Source of the DNA: Paenibacillus elgii NBRC 100335
GTDB taxonomy: Bacteria; Bacillota; Bacilli; Paenibacillales; NBRC-103111
Direction of reading: 5' to 3'
DNA length: 64,000 bases
Assembly: GCF_004000865.1 (NCBI RefSeq)
Contig: NZ_BIMB01000025.1
Location: 1-64,000, forward strand
A program made the position numbers and the translations under genes. Under the pieces are notes generated by a model that did not search any database, was not told where the DNA came from, and saw nothing but the letters and a program-made list of their open reading frames with translations. This document shows positions 54,450 through 62,804 of this stretch, in pieces (within the stretch, counting starts at the first letter, position 1; each line of letters starts with the position of its first letter).

Positions 54450-55223
54450 TTAGATGTTGCGGTTATCGTGAGCTGACATCAGCGTAATTCCTTCGGCTTG
54501 GAGCATGTCCCGTATCCCGCGGGCAAATTCCACGGCATGCTTCCCGTCGCCATGGATACAGATCGTCTCGGCCAGAATGGGAACATCCGTCTCCTGCTGC
54601 GATCTGACCGTACCTTCCTTCACCATGTTCATAATTTGCTTGACGGCGGCCGACGGATCGTTGATCATAGCGTCCGGTTGGCTGCGCGGAGTCAAGCTTC
54701 CATCCGACTGATACGTGCGATCGGCAAACACCTCACTTGCCGTCAGCAAGCCGAGCTTGGCTCCCGCGCGAATCAATTCGCTTCCGGACAAGCCGTACAA
54801 AATCAGCTGCGGATTCACTTTATAAACGGCCTCCGCAATCGCTTCGGCCAGCTTGGCGCTGCGGGCCGCCATATTGTATAATGCCCCGTGCGGCTTGACG
54901 TGACGCATCACGCCCCCTTCCGCTTGGACGAAGCCGTTCAGGGCCCCGATTTGATAGACGACCATATCGAACGCTTCCTGCGGCGAGATCTCCATATTCC
55001 GCCGACCGAAGCCGATCAAGTCCGGAAGCCCCGGATGGGCTCCGATGGCGACCTTTTTATCGATCGCGGACTTGACGGTTTGACGCATCGTGCCGGGATC
55101 TCCGGCGTGGAAGCCGCAGGCGATGTTCACCGAAGTGACAAGCGACAGCATCTCCTCGTCGTTCCCCTGCTTATAGGCCCCGAAGCTTTCCCCAAGATCG
55201 CAATTTAAATCCACTACATACAT
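54450..55223 (-). CDS. pxpA: 5-oxoprolinase subunit A, PxpA (LamB/YcsF family)
   Basis: A 257-residue protein of the LamB/YcsF family, one of three subunits of the ATP-dependent bacterial 5-oxoprolinase that turns 5-oxoproline into glutamate. Diagnostic blocks are [19 protein letters not shown] at the start, [15 protein letters not shown] near residue 37, [15 protein letters not shown] near 63, and VKPHGALYN near 114. The ATG at 55223 follows AGAGGAGG. Lies between pxpC and DUF969. Confidence 0.95.
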   Translation of the reverse strand: MYVVDLNCDLGESFGAYKQGNDEEMLSLVTSVNIACGFHAGDPGTMRQTVKSAIDKKVAIGAHPGLPDLIGFGRRNMEISPQEAFDMVVYQIGALNGFVQAEGGVMRHVKPHGALYNMAARSAKLAEAIAEAVYKVNPQLILYGLSGSELIRAGAKLGLLTASEVFADRTYQSDGSLTPRSQPDAMINDPSAAVKQIMNMVKEGTVRSQQETDVPILAETICIHGDGKHAVEFARGIRDMLQAEGITLMSAHDNRNI

Positions 55224-55275
55224 AGGCTGCCGCCTCCTCTCATGTTTCAGCGCATAACGCACCGCCGGGCGTCAT

Positions 55276-56286
55276 TTACCGGGCTTTCAAATAAAGCTTT
55301 ATCGCCCTGGTCAATCTCTCGAATTCCAGCTCTTTCCGGATATAAAGCTCCTCGGCCTCCTGCAAAGAAACCTCAGCGAAACGGATGCTGTCTCCGGGCT
55401 TGGCTTGGGCCAAGACGGGAAGGTCCGCCGTGATGACCTGCGCGATTCTTGGATAGCCTCCGATCGTTTGCCGGTCCGCCATCAGCACGATCGGATTCCC
55501 TTCAGGCGGCACCTGCACGGTACCGAATGAAACCGCTTCAGATAGTGTCTCCAGCGATTCCTTAAAAGCCAGCGTCTCCCCCTGCAGCCGGTAACCCATC
55601 CGGTCCGACTGCGGCGTAATCCGAAAGGTCCGGGTGACAAACGCAGTCTGGCTTTCTTCCGTAAAAGCATCGTATTCCCGGCCCCGGATCACCCGGATCA
55701 CAGGTTCTTTGGCATAGGCGGGCAGCGCCTCGTTCCCCATAAACCATTCCGCTGCCAGCCACTTTCTCGCACGGAGAGCAGCCTGCCGGGCTTTCAGGTA
55801 ACCGGCCGCCGTTTCGGATAGTTGACCGAAACCAAGCCAGTCGTCGGCCTTTAAGGCTCTCCCTTCGTGCCCCCCAATTTCCGCCCGAAGGTACGTGCTG
55901 CGGCTGTGCATCACCGGCGGAACATCGATTCCGCCTGCTACCGCCAAATACGCACGGGCACCCCACCGGCACGGCCCGAATTCGAGGGTCGATCCCTCCC
56001 TGATCAAGAGGGGCCTCCATAAAGGAACCGGCTCTCCTTCAATTGCGGGAGAAAGATTTCCGCCGCAGACGGAAATGAGCGAATCGGCCTCAAACCGGAT
56101 GACCGCTCCCATTAACGTGACTTCTAAGGCAGCCGCATTCTCTTCGTTGCCAACCAACACATTCGCCGCACGAAGCGCGAATGTATCCATAGCCCCGCTA
56201 ACGATAACCCCCTGCCGTTGAAATCCGAACCTTCCTTTATCCTGTACCGTGGTCAAGAGTCCCGGATTGACGATCTGCATGCTCAT
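55276..56286 (-). CDS. pxpC: 5-oxoprolinase subunit C, PxpC (biotin-dependent carboxylase-like)
   Basis: A 336-residue protein of the KipA/YcsJ family. Diagnostic blocks are VNPGLLTTVQDKGRFGFQ near residue 5, GVIVSGAMDTFALRAANVLV near 24 and VQVPPEGNPIVLMADRQTIGGYP (about 265-287, core diagnostic). The ATG at 56286 overlaps the pxpB stop by four bases (ATGA) and has AAGAGG ahead. Works with PxpB and PxpA. Homologous to the C-terminal part of urea amidolyase. Confidence 0.95.
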   Translation of the reverse strand: MSMQIVNPGLLTTVQDKGRFGFQRQGVIVSGAMDTFALRAANVLVGNEENAAALEVTLMGAVIRFEADSLISVCGGNLSPAIEGEPVPLWRPLLIREGSTLEFGPCRWGARAYLAVAGGIDVPPVMHSRSTYLRAEIGGHEGRALKADDWLGFGQLSETAAGYLKARQAALRARKWLAAEWFMGNEALPAYAKEPVIRVIRGREYDAFTEESQTAFVTRTFRITPQSDRMGYRLQGETLAFKESLETLSEAVSFGTVQVPPEGNPIVLMADRQTIGGYPRIAQVITADLPVLAQAKPGDSIRFAEVSLQEAEELYIRKELEFERLTRAIKLYLKAR

Positions 56287-57053
56287 GTGCTGTCCTCTTT
56301 CCACTCTTCGAATTGTTTGAGCCCGATCGGCTGGAATCGCACGATATCTCCCGCCTTCAACAAGCTGGGCGAAGAATCGTCAGGGCGAAATAACGGCAGC
56401 GGCGTCCTTCCAATCAACTGCCATCCTCCCGGTGTGGAGATCGGATAAATTCCGGTCTGGTTTCCCCCGATGCCTACCGTTCCTGCCTCAATCTGCAGCC
56501 TCGGCGTGCCTCGCCGCGGGGTAGCGATACGTTCGGACAGCCCGCCCAAGTAAGGAAAGCCCGGAGCGAATCCGATCATATAGACTAAATAATCTTGAGA
56601 CGAATGGATTTCGATGACTTCCTCGGGAGTCAATCCGTGATATTCGGCTACGCTGTTCAAATCCGGCCCCAGCTCGCCTCCATAGCATACAGGGATGCGA
56701 ACAATATTCGAAGCGCTTTCAAAGGTGTGATCCAAGTTAGCGGCCGCCCGCTTGATGATGCCCCGGATCATCTCATATGGGGAGCGGAACCCGCTGCCGT
56801 CTCGTACTCTGCAGCTTTCCCCCGTCACCGGATCGCGCAGCTTCAAGGGATCGTAGAACACGGTAACCGTCACAAAGGCCGGAACGATTTCGATCAGCCC
56901 CGGAAACGGATGCCACTCAAGATAGGCGGCCAGAGCTTGAACTTGGCGGTGCGTCTTCGGATCGATGCCGCTGCCCAATTGGACGGAAACCGCAGCATCG
57001 CCCAGTGGATATATTTCCGGCTCCATCCGCTCTTCGCGCTGGTTGTCAGGCAT
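56283..57053 (-). CDS. pxpB: 5-oxoprolinase subunit B, PxpB (KipI family)
   Basis: A 256-residue protein of the KipI/YbgJ (allophanate hydrolase subunit 1) family. Diagnostic blocks are LGDAAVSVQLGSGID near residue 18, IPVCYGGELGPDLN near 128, IGFAPGFPYLGGL near 164 and GIYPISTPGGWQLIGRTP (core) near 208. The start ATG at 57053 has GAGGTG six bases ahead. In B. subtilis the KipI homologue also inhibits the sporulation kinase KinA, so this gene could have a link to sporulation. Confidence 0.95.
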   Translation of the reverse strand: MPDNQREERMEPEIYPLGDAAVSVQLGSGIDPKTHRQVQALAAYLEWHPFPGLIEIVPAFVTVTVFYDPLKLRDPVTGESCRVRDGSGFRSPYEMIRGIIKRAAANLDHTFESASNIVRIPVCYGGELGPDLNSVAEYHGLTPEEVIEIHSSQDYLVYMIGFAPGFPYLGGLSERIATPRRGTPRLQIEAGTVGIGGNQTGIYPISTPGGWQLIGRTPLPLFRPDDSSPSLLKAGDIVRFQPIGLKQFEEWKEDST

Positions 57054-57068
57054 GCTGCCCACCTCTTT

Positions 57069-58439
57069 TCATTGATGTTCGTTCAAGGATCGGTCCGTCA
57101 GGATTTCATGCGTTTCCAGAAACTTGGTATCAAAATCGCCTGATACGAACGTCTCGTGCTCCATCAATTGCCGATGAAACGGAATCGTCGTCTTGAGCCC
57201 GTCGATCGCAAACTCGTCCAGGGCCCTTCTCATCCGGCGGATGGCATCCTGCCGGTCTTTGCCCCATACAATGAGCTTCGCGACCATGGAATCGTAAAAC
57301 GGCGTAATCTGGCAGCCGGCATATACCGAGCTGTCGACCCGGATGCCGAAGCCCCCCGGAGGCGTGTACGCCGTAACTTTGCCCGGCGAGGGCATGAAAT
57401 TTTGCGCCGGATTCTCGGCATTGATTCGGCACTCCATCGCCCATCCGTTGATGCGGATGTCCTCTTGCCGGAACGAAAGCGGGCAGCCTGCCGCTACGGT
57501 CAATTGTTCTTTGATCAGGTCGATCCCGGTGACCATTTCCGTGACCGGATGCTCGACCTGAATGCGGGTGTTCATTTCCATAAAATAAAACCGCCCATGC
57601 CGGTCCAGCAAAAATTCCACGGTGCCTGCGCCACGATAGTTAACCGCTTTTGCGGCGGCAACGGCCGCGGCGCCCATTCGCTCCCGCAATTCGGCGTCAA
57701 TCGCAGGGGACGGCGCCTCTTCCACCAGCTTCTGGTGGCGTCGCTGAATCGAACAATCCCTCTCGCCAAGATAGACGACTTGGCCCTCTTGGTCGGCCAT
57801 AATTTGCACTTCGACGTGCCTTGGACCTTCCAAATATTTTTCCAGATAGACGCCGGAATTGCCGAAAGCCGCGTCCGCTTCCTTCCGCGCTTGCTGGATC
57901 ACCTCGGCCAGCTGCTTTTCGTCCTGGGCGACCCTCATCCCTTTGCCTCCGCCGCCGGCGGTTGCTTTCACGATGACCGGATAGCCGATTTCCGCCGCCA
58001 TCCGCACAGCGTCTTCCACCCGGTCGATAATACCGTCCGTACCTGGTACGACCGGAACGCCTGCCTGCCGCATCGTTTCTTTGGCCACAGCCTTGTCGCC
58101 CATCTTGCGGATCGCTTCCGCATCCGGTCCGATAAACGCGATGCCGTATTGTTCGCATGTCTCTGCAAAATCGGCATTTTCGGACAGGAATCCGTAGCCG
58201 GGATGAATCGCGTCAGCCCCCGCATGCAAAGCAACGGCGATCAGACGGGCCACATTTAAATAGCTATCCTTAGCAGCCGTCGGCCCGATGCAGTAAGCTT
58301 CGTCTGCCATACTCACATGCAAGGCAGCTTTGTCCGCTTCAGAGTATACCGCAACCGCTTTCATATCCAGTTCCTTACAAGCCCTAATAATGCGAACGGC
58401 GATTTCTCCCCGATTGGCAATCAATACTTTCTTAAACAT
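57069..58439 (-). CDS. accC: Biotin carboxylase subunit AccC (pxp-associated copy)
   Basis: A 456-residue ATP-grasp biotin carboxylase. Typical blocks: [19 protein letters not shown] at the start, [18 protein letters not shown] near residue 157, [16 protein letters not shown] near 198, [19 protein letters not shown] near 285. Full length with no broken motif. It sits in the pxp operon with its own biotin carrier gene, so it may serve oxoproline use, or be a second acetyl-CoA carboxylase set. No carboxyltransferase accA/accD genes are nearby. Confidence 0.93.
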   Translation of the reverse strand: MFKKVLIANRGEIAVRIIRACKELDMKAVAVYSEADKAALHVSMADEAYCIGPTAAKDSYLNVARLIAVALHAGADAIHPGYGFLSENADFAETCEQYGIAFIGPDAEAIRKMGDKAVAKETMRQAGVPVVPGTDGIIDRVEDAVRMAAEIGYPVIVKATAGGGGKGMRVAQDEKQLAEVIQQARKEADAAFGNSGVYLEKYLEGPRHVEVQIMADQEGQVVYLGERDCSIQRRHQKLVEEAPSPAIDAELRERMGAAAVAAAKAVNYRGAGTVEFLLDRHGRFYFMEMNTRIQVEHPVTEMVTGIDLIKEQLTVAAGCPLSFRQEDIRINGWAMECRINAENPAQNFMPSPGKVTAYTPPGGFGIRVDSSVYAGCQITPFYDSMVAKLIVWGKDRQDAIRRMRRALDEFAIDGLKTTIPFHRQLMEHETFVSGDFDTKFLETHEILTDRSLNEHQ

Positions 58440-58472
58440 GAGATGCTCCCTTCCATCCGTTTGGTTACGCGA

Positions 58473-58976
58473 TTACTCGGGTTTGATTATAAAGAGGGGC
58501 TGCCCATATTCCACGAATTGCCCGCTCTCGGCAGCGATCTCCACAATTTCTCCCGATACCTTGGCCGATATTTCCGTAAACAGCTTCATGGCCTCCAGCA
58601 CGCAAACCACCTTCTCCGGAGTGACCTTGTCTCCGACCTGCACATAAGGCGCCGCTCCTTGCTCAGCCGATGCATAAAACGTGCCGACGGTTGGCGCGAC
58701 GATCTCGATGAGCTTGGGAGTATCCGCCTCCGCGCTCTTTTCGGCCATAGCCGGCTGCGCGCCGTCGGGTTCCGAAGGCTTCGCGCCCGCAGCTTCCGCA
58801 TGCCCCGCCATGGGCTCCACCGCCGCTTTCGTATTGGGTTTGTCCGCTTTTGGCGATATGGAAGCGTTGTCTTTCACAATTAATAATTGTGCCGTTCCAT
58901 CCGAATATTTAAACTTTTGAATGGGCGACCGGCCGATCAGGTCGATGATGTCTTGCAGCTCTTGTTTCGTAAACAC
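58473..58976 (-). CDS. accB: Biotin carboxyl carrier protein AccB (pxp-associated copy)
   Basis: A 167-residue biotin carrier. The N-terminal 45 residues and an Ala/Pro/Glu-rich linker (about 45-85) lead to the biotinyl domain, with [19 protein letters not shown] near residue 92 (core) and the biotinylated Lys in VLEAMKLF near 126. The start is GTG behind AAGGAGG. First gene of the seven-gene pxp cluster, 33 bases ahead of accC, with an IclR-type palindrome in its promoter region. Confidence 0.94.
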   Translation of the reverse strand: MFTKQELQDIIDLIGRSPIQKFKYSDGTAQLLIVKDNASISPKADKPNTKAAVEPMAGHAEAAGAKPSEPDGAQPAMAEKSAEADTPKLIEIVAPTVGTFYASAEQGAAPYVQVGDKVTPEKVVCVLEAMKLFTEISAKVSGEIVEIAAESGQFVEYGQPLFIIKPE

Positions 58977-59029
58977 GTTGCCGCCTCCTTGACAGGAATT
59001 CGTCGATATGATGAGTCAAAATCTCATTG

Positions 59030-59055
59030 TACCGAATTTCGGAATTTAAGTTCCG
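59030..59055 (-). promoter_or_regulatory. Promoter and palindromic operator of the accB-pxp operon
   Basis: On the minus strand TTCCGAAATTCGGTA (59030-59044) has the same TTCCG-N5-CGGWA form as the site ahead of the iclR gene at 51959. An adjoining half-site pair CGGAA-N6-TTCCG occupies 59040-59055. A TACAAT -10-like box overlaps the end of the palindrome on the minus strand, with no good -35 box, so the site may serve activation or repression. Confidence 0.6.
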
Positions 59056-59124
59056 TTTTTTAATAGTTTGATTGTAGCAACATCTTTCTAAAAAAACAAG
59101 ATGCTATGTGATGTTTTTTAACAT

Positions 59125-59168
59125 AAAAAGAGCCTCAAACCCACCGAAAATCCGGGTTTGAAGCTCTT
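59125..59168 (-). terminator. Terminator of the GNAT acetyltransferase gene
   Basis: On the minus strand AAGAGCTTCAAACCC pairs with GGGTTTGAGGCTCTT around GGATTTTCGGT, then TTTTATG. Seven bases past the stop. Confidence 0.9.
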
Positions 59169-59175
59169 GAATTTT

Positions 59176-59742
59176 TTATTTCACGGGAACGACCCGCTTC
59201 ACCATATGATCGTATAAATGCCCGCTAACCTGAAGCTGGCCGTCCGCTTCGTAGCCCTTGGCCTCGTATAACCGTCTTGCCTTGTCGTTGCTTTCCTCGA
59301 CGATCAGCGATACTTTGTCGTATCCTCGCCTTGCGGCTTCCGCTTCGAATGCCTCCATCAAAGCCTTGGCAATGCCCTGCCCTTGAAAAGCCGGATCGAC
59401 GGCAAGCGAATCCAAATAAAATTCGTCGTCCCGCGCTTCCTTCGTAAGTGTGATGTCCGGTTGACCATTCGCGGCAAGCCGCTCGACTAGCGGCCGGTCC
59501 AATTCGGCTGTACGGCTACCGTGGTAGAACAGTATAAAGCCGACCGGACGCCCGTCCCGCTCCTCAACGAGCGTATTCTCGTAGCTGAGACGGTTGTCCC
59601 GGCGCTCGTAAAATTCGCGCAAAATTTGCTGCGCCTGCTCCGGGTCAGTGGTACCTGTCAAAGTAAACGCAATATCACCGATGGCGGAATAAATGAGCGG
59701 TATGACGCTAGCTGCGTCTCCCGGTTGAGCTTGTCTTATCAT
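59176..59742 (-). CDS. GNAT family N-acetyltransferase
   Basis: A 188-residue acetyl-CoA-dependent acetyltransferase. The block LDSLAVDPAFQGQGIAKALM near residue 111 holds the acetyl-CoA pyrophosphate loop (QGQGIA), and VEESNDKARRLYEAKGYE near 147 is the usual last motif. The N-terminal IRQAQPGDAASVIPLIYSAI is also standard. AAGGAGG precedes the ATG. Substrate cannot be told. Confidence 0.92.
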   Translation of the reverse strand: MIRQAQPGDAASVIPLIYSAIGDIAFTLTGTTDPEQAQQILREFYERRDNRLSYENTLVEERDGRPVGFILFYHGSRTAELDRPLVERLAANGQPDITLTKEARDDEFYLDSLAVDPAFQGQGIAKALMEAFEAEAARRGYDKVSLIVEESNDKARRLYEAKGYEADGQLQVSGHLYDHMVKRVVPVK

Positions 59743-59775
59743 AAAAATCCTCCTTAGGCTTAAGCCGTATAAGTC

Positions 59776-61575
59776 TTACACGGACTGCAGCCAAACATTT
59801 TTGAAATCGATCCAGCCGAGCGAATTGAACGTTACTCCCCGCAACGACGGGTCATGCGCCGTCTGCAGCCCTTTGAACAAGAGGAACAGCACCACGTGCT
59901 CGTGGTTCATAAGCGCCTCCAGCTCCTGCATCCGGTGCTTGCGGTATTCGGACGAAGGAGAGGCCAGCAGGTCGGACGCGATTTTTTCTACGCGCGCGCT
60001 CAATTCCTCGTCCATGACGAGGCGGACGTAGCTGTCTTCGCGCAAATACAGCTCCAGCAGCGACACTTCCCCTTCGTCGATCACGAATTGATGCAGCAGC
60101 GCCTCCGCGTTCAACTTATGGTCCCGGACCCGCTGTGCCAGCTCGGAGATCTCATAGCAGACGACCTCCGCCTCGATCCCGAACGCCCGGCAGCGGTCCC
60201 GCAGCCAGTACGCGTCCGCCAGATGCTTCCAGACGGCCGCGATCCGGAACGGCTCTCCTTTATACCCCATCTCGTCCAAAAGCTTCCGGGCGACGGACGG
60301 ATCGAACGCATGATCTTCCTGCCCCAAATAATCGTGAGGCTGCATCCCGGCGGCGGGAAAGCGGCGGTTTTCGCCCAGACGCTCCACCATGCTTTTCCGG
60401 TCCACCAGATGATGAAGCGCTTTGCGAAAGCGAACGTCCTGCTGCGGCCCGCCCTGCCTCATATTGTAAGACAACATCGTACAGCCGTTATTCAACAGCT
60501 CGATTCGCTCCCAGTGATGCCGTACGGGATAGCTTGCGCCTTCGTGATTGCACAGCATTTTTTCGGAATCGCCGGCTTGGAAGTTGTGCACTTCCTCGGG
60601 CGGCAGGAACACCACCTCGACCCGGTCCAGATGCGCCCGGCCTTCGAAATAAGAAGGGTTCGCCGTTAGCACACACCGGCTTTCGTTCCACAGCTCCAAG
60701 CGGAAAGGACCGCTGCCGACCGGCGCGAGCGCGAAAGCCTCCTCTCTGCCAGCCACCAGCTCTTCGGGCAAAATGCTGGTGGCAGGGAAGCACAAAAAGC
60801 GCAGGAGCAAATGATTCGGGGAGCGCAGCCGGATTTCGACGACCCGTTCGTCCAGCACGCGCACTTCCTCGAAGCCTCGAACCAGCCAATGCTGTGTCAA
60901 AGGCTCCGTTGTACGCATCAGCCGCCGCAGCGAAAAAGCCACGTCATGAGCCGTCAATTCGCGGCCATGGTGGAACATAATGCCTCGCCGCAAATAAAAC
61001 TTCCAAACGAGGTGGTCCGAACTGCATTCCCAGTAGTGGGCAACCTGCGGCTCCACCGTCTGCCGCTGCTCGTTAAAGATGACCAGCGTATTATACAGCT
61101 GCTTCACCAAATGCGCCTCGAACGCATAGATCATCCGCCCGGGATCGAGGGTCAGAATGGACCGGAACACCGGAAAACGCAGCGTCTCGACCGGCTTGCT
61201 GTCCGCCGTTTCCTTCTTGTAGCCGAAATAATCGGACAGCCAGGCCATGAATCGTTCCTTTGTATCCGTTCCTTGACCGAACCGCTCCAGCCACTCCAGC
61301 GCGTCATTCAGTCGGCCTTCCTGCATCGCCCGTTTGGACAGTTCCAGCAGCAGCTCCTGCGGCTCCATAAGAAACCGGACCCGGGATACGTGCCCGCGGC
61401 CGCGTCCCGGGCTCCACTCGATCCAACCGGCGTGTTCCAGCTTTTTAAGAATCATTTTCACATTCCGCTCCGTACAAAGCCAAAGCCCCGTAAGGTTGGC
61501 TACCGACACTTCCGGCCACGCTTCCCCCGGCCTATGGAAGGTACGATGCAGCTCAAAGTATTGGATTTCCAGCAT
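59776..61575 (-). CDS. SgrR-like regulator, winged helix fused to SBP family 5 domain
   Basis: A 599-residue protein. The N-terminal 110 residues are an SgrR_N-type winged helix (VSVANLTGLWLCTERNVKMI near 23, core TERNVK), and about 160-580 is a peptide-type solute-binding domain (family 5), with PQVAHYWE and VWKFYLRRGIMFHHGRELTAHDV (core) near 200. There is no signal peptide, so it is cytosolic. In E. coli SgrR senses sugar-phosphate stress; in Bacillota it is not well studied. Ribosome site at the ATG 61575 is weak, but the open frame upstream has no better start and looks non-coding. Confidence 0.85.
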   Translation of the reverse strand: MLEIQYFELHRTFHRPGEAWPEVSVANLTGLWLCTERNVKMILKKLEHAGWIEWSPGRGRGHVSRVRFLMEPQELLLELSKRAMQEGRLNDALEWLERFGQGTDTKERFMAWLSDYFGYKKETADSKPVETLRFPVFRSILTLDPGRMIYAFEAHLVKQLYNTLVIFNEQRQTVEPQVAHYWECSSDHLVWKFYLRRGIMFHHGRELTAHDVAFSLRRLMRTTEPLTQHWLVRGFEEVRVLDERVVEIRLRSPNHLLLRFLCFPATSILPEELVAGREEAFALAPVGSGPFRLELWNESRCVLTANPSYFEGRAHLDRVEVVFLPPEEVHNFQAGDSEKMLCNHEGASYPVRHHWERIELLNNGCTMLSYNMRQGGPQQDVRFRKALHHLVDRKSMVERLGENRRFPAAGMQPHDYLGQEDHAFDPSVARKLLDEMGYKGEPFRIAAVWKHLADAYWLRDRCRAFGIEAEVVCYEISELAQRVRDHKLNAEALLHQFVIDEGEVSLLELYLREDSYVRLVMDEELSARVEKIASDLLASPSSEYRKHRMQELEALMNHEHVVLFLLFKGLQTAHDPSLRGVTFNSLGWIDFKNVWLQSV

Positions 61576-61667
61576 GATCGTTTCAGCCGCTTTCGTTTGG
61601 GTTAAGCTTATTGTACTTCTTTTTGAACTCGGGGTGAACCCGGGGGAATGCTTTCGGGATGCGAGGG

Positions 61668-62246
61668 CTAGTCGAGCTGGGCCTTGGCCTGATGGAACCG
61701 GTGAAAATCGCTGGTCAAACGATGCAGCTTGGCTTCGATTCTTTTGATGAATTTCGGATTGGTGCTGTCCGCAATTTCGTCGATATGCCAGTCCAGCTTC
61801 CCTTTTAGCTCGACAAGCCAGGAAGCGGGACGATCCCGACGGAGCCGCTGTAAGTCGTCCGCAAAGGCTTCGAATAAAAAACGGAGCTTCGGCGGCTCCA
61901 GCCAGCCGCGGACGGCAAAGTGGCGCGGGGTCGTATCGTACCGGAACTGCTGCCCCGGCACTTGATCCCAGAAGTCTTCCCATTCCCGAATCAAGCCGGC
62001 TTCGTAATAAATATATTTCAAGAAACCGCACAGCCAAGCCGTACAGCTCGTATTGCGCTGTCCGCAGCCGACGCCGTCTTCCAGAAACGGGCAGCCTGAG
62101 CAGCAGGAGCCGCCGCCCGGAATGCAAACTTTACAGATCAGATCCGCTCCCACACCTTCGAGGTAAGCCAAACCCGCTTCGATCACTTCTTGTTTGGTCG
62201 TCGGACGCGCAAGCTCCTTTTGTTCCCAAGTCCAAAAGCCGGACAT
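61668..62246 (-). CDS. Cys-rich protein of unknown function
   Basis: A 192-residue cytosolic protein. Within residues about 35-75 lie nine Cys in the pattern CKVCIPGGGSCCSGCPFLED then GCGQRNTSCTAWLCG, likely to bind zinc or a Fe-S cluster. The rest is helical with many Arg, Trp and Phe (WLEPPKLRFLFEAFADDLQ, KRIEAKLHRLTSDFHRFHQ). The ATG at 62246 has AGAGGCG nine bases ahead. It diverges from an ArsR regulator. I do not recognise the family. Confidence 0.75.
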   Translation of the reverse strand: MSGFWTWEQKELARPTTKQEVIEAGLAYLEGVGADLICKVCIPGGGSCCSGCPFLEDGVGCGQRNTSCTAWLCGFLKYIYYEAGLIREWEDFWDQVPGQQFRYDTTPRHFAVRGWLEPPKLRFLFEAFADDLQRLRRDRPASWLVELKGKLDWHIDEIADSTNPKFIKRIEAKLHRLTSDFHRFHQAKAQLD

Positions 62247-62312
62247 ATGACATCGCCTCTTTCTAACGAATAACCGATCAAATCTTTGATTATTTGAATA
62301 TAACAATATTAT

Positions 62313-62385
62313 ACGTTCAAGGTTTGTTTTACAACCGGCTTATTTTCTGTGGTATGATATTCATATATTCAGACGTTCAACGTTT
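62313..62385. promoter_or_regulatory. Paired ArsR operator candidates in the divergent promoter
   Basis: ACGTTCAAGGTTT at 62313-62325 and ACGTTCAACGTTT at 62373-62385 differ at one of 13 bases and are 60 bases apart. The first lies between a minus-strand TATAAT (62308-62313) and a TTGTAA box upstream of the Cys-rich gene; the second lies just after a plus-strand TATGAT (62353-62358), ahead of the arsR-type gene. Confidence 0.6.
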
Positions 62386-62404
62386 TTAAGGGGCTTAGAG
62401 ATCC

Positions 62405-62731
62405 ATGAATCGTGAAATCCAGCAGTTTAAAGCGGAGTTTTTCAAAGCGTTGGCGCATCCTATGCGAATCCGGATTCTTGAGGTACTGTGCGAAGGGGAC
62501 AAAAACGTTAACGAGCTGCAGGCTATTCTGGGAAGCGAAGGCTCCGCCGTATCGCAGCAGTTGGCCGTGCTCCGCAGTAAAAACGTGGTCAGCGGAACCA
62601 AAGAGGGAACCTCCGTCATTTATTCTTTACGCGATCCTTTGATTAAAGACCTCCTTGGGGTAGCCAGACAAATCTTCGATAATCATTTGGTGGACGCCAT
62701 CTCGCTGCTTGAAAACATACGCAACGAATAA
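62405..62731 (+). CDS. ArsR family transcriptional regulator
   Basis: A 108-residue winged-helix regulator with FFKALAHPMRIRILEVLCEG near residue 12 (core) and SAVSQQLAVLRSKNVVSGTKEG (recognition helix and wing, core) near 47, the ArsR/SmtB layout. The only Cys is Cys29 (VLCEGD), at the alpha-3 region where some ArsR proteins hold a metal-binding CxC, so a classical two-Cys metal site is absent. The ribosome site (AAGGGGCTTAG) is moderate. A strong terminator follows. Confidence 0.92.
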   Translation: MNREIQQFKAEFFKALAHPMRIRILEVLCEGDKNVNELQAILGSEGSAVSQQLAVLRSKNVVSGTKEGTSVIYSLRDPLIKDLLGVARQIFDNHLVDAISLLENIRNE

Positions 62732-62759
62732 TTATGCCGACGGACGGTTGCAAATGTCG

Positions 62760-62800
62760 AAAAACCGGTCTCCTTGTGCTTGCAAGGAGCCGGTTTTTTG
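62760..62800. terminator. Bidirectional terminator between arsR-type and ADP-ribosylglycohydrolase genes
   Basis: AAAACCGGTCTCCTTG and CAAGGAGCCGGTTTT (62761-62776 and 62783-62797) with a short loop and A/T-runs on both sides. Confidence 0.93.
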
Positions 62801-62804
62801 GTTG

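Noticed and set aside
61576-62127. N-terminal extension of the SgrR-like frame up to 62127
   Set aside because: The extra 184 codons run antiparallel-like through the Cys-rich gene in another frame, contain no domain, and lack a ribosome site. The ATG at 61575 starts the winged helix normally.
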